From IMG/VR virus record IMGVR_UViG_3300008267_000022, positions 1 through 64,000 of that record: DNA of 64,000 nucleotides. One strand, given 5' to 3'. The notes beneath the pieces are model-generated. The model worked only from the letters and a program-made list of their open reading frames with translations. It made no database searches and was not told the origin of the DNA. Source of the stretch: a virus. Position numbers and translations under genes: made by a program. Below, piece after piece: positions 28,424 through 35,030 of this stretch; position 1 is the first letter of the stretch, and each line of letters begins with the position of its first letter.

Positions 28424-28471
28424 AAAAAACCCCTAGTAGTTTTCCAAGCGTCCTTGGCACTTGCTAGGGGG
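28424..28471 (-). terminator. Strong terminator of the RNA island
   Basis: CCCCTAG and CTAGGGG enclose a second hairpin (CCAAG/CTTGG), followed by TTTTTT on the minus strand. Confidence 0.92.
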
Positions 28472-28745
28472 TGATAATGGTTATATGGTTGAGTAAGTAT
28501 GTCTGGCCGGACAGGTATTACAGCAATCCAATTTCCCAATATCGAAAAGACCATCCAAGTGAGCAGATCTAACGGGATGCCCGATGGTACTGGGCCTATG
28601 GTTATCTCACCACAGGGGGGTATTCTTGAGCAACAGTATCACTCAAGGGTTCCAACATTCACATGTTGGTGGGGTAAAAGACCTACCCTGGTACGCTCGA
28701 TCGTGGTCACCACAGTCCAGAAGCGTGGTAGGTACTGTTTGCTTT
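28430..28745 (-). ncRNA. Structured RNA of unknown class
   Basis: About 315 bases without a convincing frame, downstream of tRNA-Met and ending in a strong terminator. Minus-strand hairpins: ACCTACC/GGTAGGT enclosing ACGCT/AGCGT and GTGG/CCAC; CCAACAT-GTGA-ATGTTGG with a GNRA loop; CTTGAG/CTCAAG; GCCC/GGGC. It is also more GC-rich than its surroundings. It might be a phage ornate RNA (GOLLD/ROOL-like by location near tRNAs) or a processing leader; I cannot assign it. Confidence 0.6.
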
Positions 28746-28755
28746 TATAAATATG

Positions 28756-28829
28756 TGGTCCCTCCTGGGTTCGAACCAGAGACCTACTGATTATGAGTCA
28801 GTTGCTCTAACCTGCTGAGCTAAGGGACC
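28756..28829 (-). tRNA. tRNA-Met (CAT)
   Basis: 74 nt with discriminator. Acceptor GGTCCCT/AGGGACC, D-arm starting TTAGCTCAGC, anticodon arm ACTGA-CTCATAA-TCAGT, T-arm TCTGG-TTCGAAC-CCAGG. All stems pair. CCA is not encoded. Being CAT it could instead be an Ile2 tRNA needing lysidine. Confidence 0.93.
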
Positions 28830-28946
28830 ATTATAGGTGGCGAATAATTTGCGGTTATTCATTTCTACTTTTGAATATGCTGATTAAGTCAACTTCACAG
28901 CAGGAATTTCATTTTCGTCTAACTACCACCCTTTGTAGTTTTTGTG

Positions 28947-29009
28947 TGGTCAAGGGGGGACTCGAACCCCCTGCTGAGTATAGTGCATTTACCCTTATGC
29001 AACATGACC
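28947..29009 (-). tRNA. Shortened tRNA-like element, 63 nt
   Basis: The T-arm GGGGG-TTCGAGT-CCCCC is canonical, and acceptor strands GGTCATG/CTTGACC pair with one T-T mismatch. GCAT/ATGC can be a D-stem, but only about 12 bases remain where the anticodon arm should be. Probably a deletion derivative or an RNA keeping the tRNA top half. Confidence 0.4.
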
Positions 29010-29013
29010 ATTG

Positions 29014-29081
29014 TAGTGGAGATTTGTAACCAACGCAGGATCACCCCTGTGCTTCGTTTCATTTGTCTTCGGCACTCCACT
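29014..29081 (-). other. Acceptor-like 7-bp inverted repeat
   Basis: AGTGGAG and CTCCACT pair at tRNA-like distance followed by A, and an inner CAGG/CCTG hairpin exists, but no T-arm consensus is present. It could be a tRNA relic or simply a spacer hairpin. Confidence 0.25.
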
Positions 29082-29177
29082 GTTGCAAGTACTTCTTTTT
29101 TATCTTGCGCCACCATTCATGCACTATCCTATATGCTAATGGTTGTTACTGTACTATAGGATGTCAAGTAACTGCTG

Positions 29178-29250
29178 TTGCGGGGGCCAGACTCGAACTG
29201 ACGATCTCGGCTTATGAGACCGAGCGGATAACCATCTTCCACACCCCGCA
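29178..29250 (-). tRNA. Initiator-like tRNA(CAT)
   Basis: 73 nt. The body resembles bacterial initiator tRNA: GCGGGGTG start, CTCATAA loop, ATCGTCAGTTCGAGTCTGGC and CCCCCGCAAC end. The anticodon stem is TCGGT/GCCGA rather than the GGG/CCC of initiators. The first base T pairs with A72, so the C1-A72 mismatch of fMet is lost. Confidence 0.9.
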
Positions 29251-29256
29251 ATATTG

Positions 29257-29407
29257 TAGCTCTAGTAGGAATCGAACCCACCTTGTAAATTACTTGTCAA
29301 ATGCCTCACCATTTTGCTCCGATACTAGTATTAAGGAGTCGTAAGCCAAATAACCATCATTCACCCACTCGCAGCTGCTAGGAGCGACCCACGCTTGCTA
29401 TAGAGCC
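29257..29407 (-). tRNA. Enlarged tRNA-like element, 151 nt
   Basis: Acceptor strands GGCTCTA and TAGAGCT pair fully (one G-T) with discriminator A. The T-arm GTGGG-TTCGATT-CCTAC is canonical. About 120 bases separate them, against about 41 in a normal tRNA. Inside, GCTCC/GGAGC could be a displaced D-stem, and AAATG/CATTT forms a hairpin. An insertion of about 80 bases is likely; no intron class is recognised. Confidence 0.5.
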
Positions 29408-29472
29408 ATATTTAGATTTTTAAAACCCATCCCTCGTTTGGGGTAAGGAAACTCCACCTAATGTTTTTTGCG

Positions 29473-29616
29473 TAGTCAGGACAGGATTCGAACCTGCAAA
29501 CCTACCTGTTGCCTCGGTTTTAATTAGCTTGGGTCTTTAACAACACATACCCATAACTAAGTGTCTAATTCAAAAAATCGAAACATTTTGAATCTTACCA
29601 ATTCCACCACCTGACT
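29473..29616 (-). tRNA. Enlarged tRNA-Leu, probable TAA anticodon, 144 nt
   Basis: Perfect acceptor AGTCAGG/CCTGACT, Leu-type D-arm (GTGGAATTGGTA ... GACAC) and T-arm GCAGG-TTCGAAT-CCTGT. An 8-bp hairpin (29568-29593) is inserted in the D-loop. The anticodon arm (29524-29560) is 11 bp with one bulge and a 14-base loop containing GTTAAAG, i.e. T33 and TAA. The variable arm is also extended (AAACC/GGTTT). Whether it is processed, functional or a decoy is unknown. Confidence 0.65.
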
Positions 29617-29628
29617 AACCTTTAAAAA

Positions 29629-29826
29629 TTAATACTCAGGCTCTTTAAATAGCTTAACCAATCTAAAACTCCAGCTATCAGGAAAATCTGCTAGTCTAGA
29701 GGTTGTTGGTGCTAATTTAGTAGCCTCTCTCCTTGTTTTAGCCTCTACAAACCTGTAGGGGGCATGGTATCCATTTCGATGGACCCACTCCACTCTCCAA
29801 AGTGGATATTGCGCTTGCGCTTTCAT
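29629..29826 (-). CDS. Small basic protein within the tRNA island, 65 aa
   Basis: MKAQAQYPLWRVEWVHRNGY...: Arg-rich, beta then helix, with a pattern (YRFVEAKTRREATKLAP) like a small dsRNA-binding or Arc-like unit, though not enough to assign. It sits between two tRNA-Leu genes. Confidence 0.6.
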   Translation of the reverse strand: MKAQAQYPLWRVEWVHRNGYHAPYRFVEAKTRREATKLAPTTSRLADFPDSWSFRLVKLFKEPEY

Positions 29827-29885
29827 ATTGATAAATCAATATGTCAGCCTGGAGATTTGTTTTTACACATTTGTTTTAATTTTAG

Positions 29886-29969
29886 TACTCGGGGAGGGAC
29901 TCGAACCCTCACAGCCATCTAGCCAACAGATCTTAAGTCTGTCGTGTCTACCAGTTCCACCACCCAAGC
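29886..29969 (-). tRNA. tRNA-Leu (TAA)
   Basis: 84 nt with discriminator. Acceptor GCTTGGG/CCCGAGT (G-T pairs), D-arm GTGGAACTGGTAGACAC, anticodon arm ACAGA-CTTAAGA-TCTGT, long variable arm, T-arm GAGGG-TTCGAGT-CCCTC. CCA not encoded. Confidence 0.95.
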
Positions 29970-30029
29970 AACTGCAGGACCCGCTCCCTGCTCTGAGTTT
30001 GTACTTCACTCTATTAAGCGTTTGTAGGT

Positions 30030-30119
30030 TTAGTATTTTCTTTTTTTAGTAGTGGATTTTAGCCATTGGAACCATTCTTTAAATTGGTCTACTCTTTGTT
30101 TAGCGGTATTTTTACTCAT
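30030..30119 (-). CDS. Small basic peptide, 29 aa
   Basis: MSKNTAKQRVDQFKEWFQWL and a Lys/Arg-rich tail: an amphipathic basic helix. Two tandem TGTATATTAAAATAAA blocks lie upstream. Confidence 0.5.
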   Translation of the reverse strand: MSKNTAKQRVDQFKEWFQWLKSTTKKRKY

Positions 30120-30133
30120 TATTTTTTTTATTT

Positions 30134-30164
30134 TAATATACAAACTTTATTTTAATATACAAAC
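30134..30164 (-). promoter_or_regulatory. Tandem TGTATA boxes
   Basis: TGTATA occurs at 30137-30142 and 30156-30161 inside a 19-base direct repeat, without GGAA partners at the right distance. Possibly a promoter variant for the peptide gene starting at 30119. Confidence 0.4.
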
Positions 30165-30166
30165 TT

Positions 30167-30817
30167 TTATTTACCTAAAGCAAATAATTCTTTATAATTT
30201 TCTTCACCTATTGCATTTAATATTTGACGTAAAAATTCACGTTTATCTTTAAATGATCCTTTTCTGTATTGAGTAATTAATTCAACAACTTCTTTTTCTT
30301 TATCTCTATTTAATGAAGTTTTATAATCCATAACGTCCATAAAACTCATATAATAATATCCTCCTACTGGTGTTGCGCTTTGTAGGATTTCATTAGTTGG
30401 TCTAACCTGCACATCAGCATATGCTCCTCCAGCTTTTGATGGGTCCCATACAGTAAATGCTTCTATTGAACCATCTGATGTTGGTCTATAGATTCCGCCT
30501 GCTTTTAATTCTTTATCAAGGCCAGCATCAGCCCAAAGAATTTCATTAGGGATTACTATATCTAAATCCCCAATACCTCCAGATAGTCCAAAAGCATCTC
30601 TTAACTCAGGGTAAAGGTATAAACGAGCAGATCCTGCTATGAAATATTTTTTTTCAGAAGGTTTAATATTGAACTTATCAAAAATTAAAGTATTAGCTTC
30701 TTGTAATAAACTAGCCAAATCAGAGCTTACAGCTTCATCTAATTGGAAGTCTTTTTCAAATTCATTCCAGAATTCCTTTAAAAATACTTCTTTTAAATAT
30801 ATTTCAGTTAACCTCAT
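30167..30817 (-). CDS. Nucleotidyltransferase-fold protein
   Basis: 216 residues. FIAGSARLYLYPELRDAFGL near residue 59 and GGIGDLDIVIP near 80 give the G-S ... D-x-D signature of the nucleotidyltransferase superfamily; a later YADVQV strand could supply the third carboxylate. The target (tRNA, antibiotic-like small molecule or protein) is unknown. It follows the tRNA island, and tRNA modification is conceivable. Confidence 0.7.
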   Translation of the reverse strand: MRLTEIYLKEVFLKEFWNEFEKDFQLDEAVSSDLASLLQEANTLIFDKFNIKPSEKKYFIAGSARLYLYPELRDAFGLSGGIGDLDIVIPNEILWADAGLDKELKAGGIYRPTSDGSIEAFTVWDPSKAGGAYADVQVRPTNEILQSATPVGGYYYMSFMDVMDYKTSLNRDKEKEVVELITQYRKGSFKDKREFLRQILNAIGEENYKELFALGK

Positions 30818-31112
30818 GTCTTTTTAATCTTGTTAAAGCTCTTTTACAATAAATATTTTCCATTGTAAGATGTTTAAATGAAAAAAACATACTTAATGGA
30901 CTTGGCCCTTTTAAAAATAAAAAATTATATGCTGACCACTCAGATGTAACGAAGTATTTATCTTTTACTATATCAAGTAGAAGTAAAGGATTTTCATCTA
31001 CGCACATCCAATCATAAATATGACATGTTCTGCTAACTTGTTTGATAAATAAGTGTACTTGAGCAATTCTTGTGAGAATTATTACTAGTATAAAAATTGA
31101 TACAATTACCAT
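30804..31112 (-). CDS. Hypothetical membrane-anchored protein, 102 aa
   Basis: An N-terminal transmembrane helix (about residues 1-22), then a soluble part with several Cys. It overlaps the next gene by 14 bases. Confidence 0.7.
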   Translation of the reverse strand: MVIVSIFILVIILTRIAQVHLFIKQVSRTCHIYDWMCVDENPLLLLDIVKDKYFVTSEWSAYNFLFLKGPSPLSMFFSFKHLTMENIYCKRALTRLKRHEVN

Positions 31113-31160
31113 AACCTTTATTTTATTTTAAAAATACAAATACAATTTTTAGCTTCCAAA

Positions 31161-31466
31161 TTACTTTGATTTCTCTTTTAAAAATCCAATTGCTTTAACT
31201 ATCTCAGCACATTTTTCATATAATTCATTTTCTTCATAAATTGGTAGATTTTGTTCCAAAGTGTGAACAAATTCTTTACGATCAATAGTTACATCATAAA
31301 TGGTTTGTTCTTGTTCTACTAGAACAGATAAAGCATGTAAATGCCTTTTTCTACCATTTAGATTTTTTAGTATTGTTTCTACTAATGCTTTTGAAATCCT
31401 TAAATCTCTACCAGCAACCAATTGCTCAAATTCATCACTATCAAATACGTTTATCTCAGTTGCCAT
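31161..31466 (-). CDS. Hypothetical helical protein, 101 aa
   Basis: Helical, with charged heptads; no motif recognised. It is coupled to the upstream small gene by close spacing. Confidence 0.75.
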   Translation of the reverse strand: MATEINVFDSDEFEQLVAGRDLRISKALVETILKNLNGRKRHLHALSVLVEQEQTIYDVTIDRKEFVHTLEQNLPIYEENELYEKCAEIVKAIGFLKEKSK

Positions 31467-31467
31467 A

Positions 31468-31623
31468 TCAAAATAAATTTAAAAAATCAGTATTAATAGA
31501 TTTCCCCTTTAATTTACTAAGCTTTTCATCATTTTCCAAGATCTTAGAAGCAAGCTTTTCGAGATGTTTTTCTTTTTGCTTGTCGTAGTCTCTGACTACT
31601 TTGTTATGTTTTTTCTTTTTCAT
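31468..31623 (-). CDS. Small Lys-rich helical protein, 51 aa
   Basis: Start at 31621-31623. MKKKKHNKVVRDYDKQKEKH then a second helix: strongly basic, probably nucleic-acid binding or a coiled coil. Confidence 0.65.
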   Translation of the reverse strand: MKKKKHNKVVRDYDKQKEKHLEKLASKILENDEKLSKLKGKSINTDFLNLF

Positions 31624-31637
31624 CTCATCTATACATA

Positions 31638-32291
31638 TTATTTTTTTCTTGAGACTAAAGAGTAAGGGTCATCATCTACTTTTTTATCCCATAACCCTAC
31701 CTCTTCTAAATGCTTCTTTTGATAATCATCCAATTGAAAATCAATCATTTCAGTCGTTTTATAAACTGTTTGATGACCTTCTAATGACTCCATATCACGT
31801 TCAGTAAACACGTTTCCTAAACGTAAAAAATAACAGTTATAACAAGATAATTGACAATTACCATCTTGGTAATTATTTCGATGCCCATCTTTAAAAAACA
31901 TTATTAATGGGATTTTTCCATCTATTTCTCTTTTTTCACTAAAACCACACCAATAACACTCTTCAATCATGTAACCGGCCTCAATTAACTTAAATTTAAG
32001 CTTTTCAGGGGTAAATGAAGAAGTATCAGCTCTACCATTTACAACATCTTCAATTGCTGGTAGTTTTTTTCCAAATGGGGAATGACTCATAAATTTAGGT
32101 ATTCCTTTCCCACATTGGTTTTTATGTAAATCAAATAAAGACAAGCCTGTTTCCTCATCTTTATAAGCCTTCATAAATGGTTTTAGATGTTGGTAAGAGC
32201 AATTTAAGTAGCGAGCAGCTGCTTTAACCGAGCGAGTTTGTTTCATTGCTCGTAAGCAATCCTCTTTTGATATCGGTTTTGGTTTAGCCAT
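31638..32291 (-). CDS. HTH plus degenerate HNH-like zinc protein
   Basis: 217 residues. An N-terminal helix-turn-helix (about residues 8-42: RAMKQTRSVKAAARYLNCSY) precedes a zinc-finger-like domain with CYWCG near 113 and CQLSCYNC near 147. The layout follows HNH endonucleases, but the His of the DHxDG core is replaced (FFKDGHRNN). Nuclease activity is doubtful and a DNA-binding role is likelier. Confidence 0.7.
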   Translation of the reverse strand: MAKPKPISKEDCLRAMKQTRSVKAAARYLNCSYQHLKPFMKAYKDEETGLSLFDLHKNQCGKGIPKFMSHSPFGKKLPAIEDVVNGRADTSSFTPEKLKFKLIEAGYMIEECYWCGFSEKREIDGKIPLIMFFKDGHRNNYQDGNCQLSCYNCYFLRLGNVFTERDMESLEGHQTVYKTTEMIDFQLDDYQKKHLEEVGLWDKKVDDDPYSLVSRKK

Positions 32292-32292
32292 A

Positions 32293-32634
32293 TTATAAAT
32301 CTTCTAATCCATCCATTAACGTTGCATCCCAATCACTAAGATCATCATCCTCATCATCGTTTTTTTCTTCTTCAATATCATTACCCTCTTCTATTCGACT
32401 TTCTTTCTCTGGGTCTTCTAAGTATGCTTTTTTTATTTCAACCTCCTTATGCTCTCCGGGCTCAAAAATTATCATGTCATTCCATGTATGATCTTTTTCA
32501 CCAAATGTTACAGGCATACCTTTTTTAATTCCTACAGTTGAGCAATTAACACAAGTTAATGTTTGGGGTAAAGCTTTTATTCTCAATGGATTTATTACTT
32601 CATTGCATTTAATACATATTTTATCTTCCATCAT
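32293..32634 (-). CDS. Zinc-ribbon protein with acidic tail, 113 aa
   Basis: N-terminal CIKCNEVINP and LTCVNCST give two CxxC pairs about 20 residues apart (DksA/TraR-like spacing), then an acidic C-terminal half ending WDATLMDGLEDL. It may contact RNA polymerase or DNA; not proven. It overlaps both neighbours closely. Confidence 0.75.
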   Translation of the reverse strand: MMEDKICIKCNEVINPLRIKALPQTLTCVNCSTVGIKKGMPVTFGEKDHTWNDMIIFEPGEHKEVEIKKAYLEDPEKESRIEEGNDIEEEKNDDEDDDLSDWDATLMDGLEDL

Positions 32635-33013
32635 ATCTTTTTATAAATTTATATAGTTGGGTTGGAGTTTTAATAATATGTTTTATATTATTTTCATCTA
32701 CTAAAGGATAGATATCTCCGTCTGGGGTTATGCTGTCAAATACCCACCAAAGAATAATTGAGGTTTTCAATTGTCCATAATGTTTCATCATTAGCATTTC
32801 AATAGACTGGTAAAATGGGTTATCATGTTTTTCAGTATGTATTCCTACTGTTTTTAATACTGCACCGGCGGCTTCAATTTGGCATAAATTATCTATCAAT
32901 GCCATGAAGAATGCTTCATCTTTTTTTTGGGCTGATTTTGGGTTTTCTTCTATTTTAGAATTAGATCCAATAAGCTCATTTAATTTTTTAAATTTATTTT
33001 CTTGTTCGCTCAT
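32621..33013 (-). CDS. Hypothetical protein, 130 aa
   Basis: A disordered start followed by a helical domain (residues 33-110) and an LYKFIKRYDGR end. Similar proteins are found beside zinc-ribbon genes in T4-like marine phages, to my memory. Function unknown. Confidence 0.75.
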   Translation of the reverse strand: MSEQENKFKKLNELIGSNSKIEENPKSAQKKDEAFFMALIDNLCQIEAAGAVLKTVGIHTEKHDNPFYQSIEMLMMKHYGQLKTSIILWWVFDSITPDGDIYPLVDENNIKHIIKTPTQLYKFIKRYDGR

Positions 33014-33167
33014 ATTCTTCTACTTTAAATACTTTTAAGAAGTCATCTTTAGACATCTCTTTAATATGGGATGCTAATAAAATAGCATCTTCTAAATTGA
33101 TTGCTTCAAGTTTACCTTGTGGTTCTTTTGTTGAATCAAATTTGTTATAGTATATATATCTTTTCAT
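32994..33167 (-). CDS. Hypothetical protein, 57 aa
   Basis: Start at 33165-33167. MKRYIYYNKFDSTKEPQGKL...: helical, charged. It overlaps the next gene by 20 bases. Confidence 0.7.
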   Translation of the reverse strand: MKRYIYYNKFDSTKEPQGKLEAINLEDAILLASHIKEMSKDDFLKVFKVEEYERTRK

Positions 33168-33169
33168 AA

Positions 33170-34018
33170 TTAATCTTTTGAAACAGCTCGCCCAACTTGC
33201 CTTGTCCAGTCTAAATCAGTACGAACCAAAACATTTTTAGTCATAGTAGCTACTAGCATAGTTGTATCAACTCCTAATTGTTTTGCTACATATGCTAAAG
33301 CAGCTATATCTTTAGGGAAACAATGCCCCCCAAACCCAAAATCACCATCAGGCCCAGGAACTGCCCAATGTGAATTACCTAGCCTATCATCATATCTAGC
33401 ATATTCAATCACTTTATCATAGTCAACTCCTAATTTATCGCATAATTGGTAAATTTCATTCGCGTATGAAACTTTCATTGCTAAAAAAGTATTTGTTACA
33501 TACTTAATAGTTTCTGCAATCGTTGATGATGTTTTAATGATTGGTACTTTGGGAAAAGCTTTAGCAAATATCTGTTTTACTCTTGATGAATATGGCCTTT
33601 CAGCTCCAATTATTATTCTATTTTGATTCTTATAATCTTCAACAGCATTTGCTTCAGTTAAAAACTCAGGATTAAAGGCTATATGGATATTAGGAAATTC
33701 CTTATTTAATTTTTCAGTTGTGCCTGGAGGGATTGTGGATTTGATTATTACAATGAAATCTTTTTTATCATAGTATCCAACCATTACTGATAGCTGGGTG
33801 AGGCACTCATTTACAATTGATAAGTCACATTCTCCACTTTTACGCATTGGGGTAGGTAAGCATAAAAATGTTTCGTTTACATTTTTTACTAATTCGCCTA
33901 AAGATGATTCATTGCAATTGCCATTGATATCAAATGTCCTAACATCAAAGAAATTTTTCATTCCTTCTTTTACTGCAGTGCCTACAAATCCCTGCCCTAT
34001 AACTCCTATTTTTTCCAT
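33170..34018 (-). CDS. Nucleotide-sugar 6-dehydrogenase, short form
   Basis: 282 residues. An N-terminal Rossmann motif GVIGQGFVGTAV (residues 5-16) and the catalytic-Cys block FGGHCFPKD near 228 identify the UDP-glucose/GDP-mannose dehydrogenase family, which oxidises the sugar C6 with NAD. Family members usually have about 400-450 residues; the C-terminal nucleotide-sugar-binding domain is missing here. The reaction may be altered or need a partner. It closes the glycan cassette. Confidence 0.85.
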   Translation of the reverse strand: MEKIGVIGQGFVGTAVKEGMKNFFDVRTFDINGNCNESSLGELVKNVNETFLCLPTPMRKSGECDLSIVNECLTQLSVMVGYYDKKDFIVIIKSTIPPGTTEKLNKEFPNIHIAFNPEFLTEANAVEDYKNQNRIIIGAERPYSSRVKQIFAKAFPKVPIIKTSSTIAETIKYVTNTFLAMKVSYANEIYQLCDKLGVDYDKVIEYARYDDRLGNSHWAVPGPDGDFGFGGHCFPKDIAALAYVAKQLGVDTTMLVATMTKNVLVRTDLDWTRQVGRAVSKD

Positions 34019-34019
34019 A

Positions 34020-35027
34020 TTAATTTGTTTTCCAGAATGAATAAATTCCTTTATCTAATTCATAAGAAGGCCAAACAAAACGCTCTCTAGGAGGTTGTAT
34101 TTGTGCCCATCTCCACATATTGGATAATCCTTCTTTTAATGAAGTTTTATGTTCAAATCCTAAAATATCTACAGATTTTTGATATGTTGGGATAGAATGT
34201 TTTACTTCATGCCTAGCTTCTTTATGAATTACATTACCTCCACCTATTACTTCTATCAAAACATCATTAGCTTGTTTAATGGAGTATTCTTCAATACCAC
34301 CCAAATTAATAATTTGTTTTGATGCTTCTGGTAAGATGGCTGCTTTCCATAGTGGTTCTAGAGAGTCATCTATGTAACTAAAGGCACGTGTTTGAGACCC
34401 ATCACCAAAGATAGTCATTGGCTCATCATTCATGTATTGGTACATCCATATACCTAACACATTTCTGTATTTATCCCAAATATTTTGTTTTATACCGTAT
34501 ACATTATGTGGGCGAATAATACACCAATCTAATCCATGTTGTTCACCCGCAATTTGGATATCCATTTCACAGGCATATTTTGCTACTCCATACGGGTCAA
34601 TAGGTTTTGGTATTTGCTCTTCATCAAATATACCTCCATATCCGTGCCCATATACAGCAAGAGTTGAAGTAAATACTAATCGTTTTACATCATGGCGGAT
34701 ACATTCATTAACTATAGCAGCTGTTACTTTTAGATTATTATCATAATTATAAGTCCTTATAAATGGAGATAAACCTTCAGCAGCATAAGCAGCAAAATGA
34801 AATACATAATCTGGTTTATATCTTTGGAAGATAAGGTTTAGGTTTGATGATCCCCTAACCAAATCAAAAAGATGAAAAGTTACTTTATCATTGATATTTC
34901 CTTTGTACCCCCCACTTAAGTCATCTAATCCTACTACTTTATATTCTGGGTGGTTTTCAATGATCCAATCTGCTAAGCGGCTACCTAATAAGCCTGCCAC
35001 CCCTGTAATTAAAACTGTTTTTTGCAT
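34020..35027 (-). CDS. NAD-dependent sugar epimerase
   Basis: 335 residues, extended short-chain dehydrogenase. TGVAGLLGSRL near residue 8 is the NAD motif; FTSTLAVYG near 118 has the Ser/Thr, and YGVAK near 146 the catalytic Tyr and Lys. Closest to UDP-glucose 4-epimerases by overall pattern. It supplies an activated sugar to the neighbouring transferases. Confidence 0.88.
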   Translation of the reverse strand: MQKTVLITGVAGLLGSRLADWIIENHPEYKVVGLDDLSGGYKGNINDKVTFHLFDLVRGSSNLNLIFQRYKPDYVFHFAAYAAEGLSPFIRTYNYDNNLKVTAAIVNECIRHDVKRLVFTSTLAVYGHGYGGIFDEEQIPKPIDPYGVAKYACEMDIQIAGEQHGLDWCIIRPHNVYGIKQNIWDKYRNVLGIWMYQYMNDEPMTIFGDGSQTRAFSYIDDSLEPLWKAAILPEASKQIINLGGIEEYSIKQANDVLIEVIGGGNVIHKEARHEVKHSIPTYQKSVDILGFEHKTSLKEGLSNMWRWAQIQPPRERFVWPSYELDKGIYSFWKTN

Positions 35028-35030
35028 TGT

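Noticed and set aside
29014-29081. A further tRNA gene
   Set aside because: Only the outer 7-bp repeat fits; T-loop consensus and anticodon loop are missing, so it is listed only as a hairpin.
29257-29616. Group I or II introns in the enlarged tRNAs
   Set aside because: The inserts are about 80 bases or less, have no P3-P7 core or domain V, and extra stems are spread over different loops.
31638-32291. Active HNH homing endonuclease
   Set aside because: The catalytic His of the DHxDG core is absent although the Cys ligands remain.
34020-35027. GDP-fucose synthase completing the pathway from GMD
   Set aside because: The overall pattern is closer to UDP-glucose 4-epimerase and I see no residues specific to the fucose enzyme, so I did not use that name.
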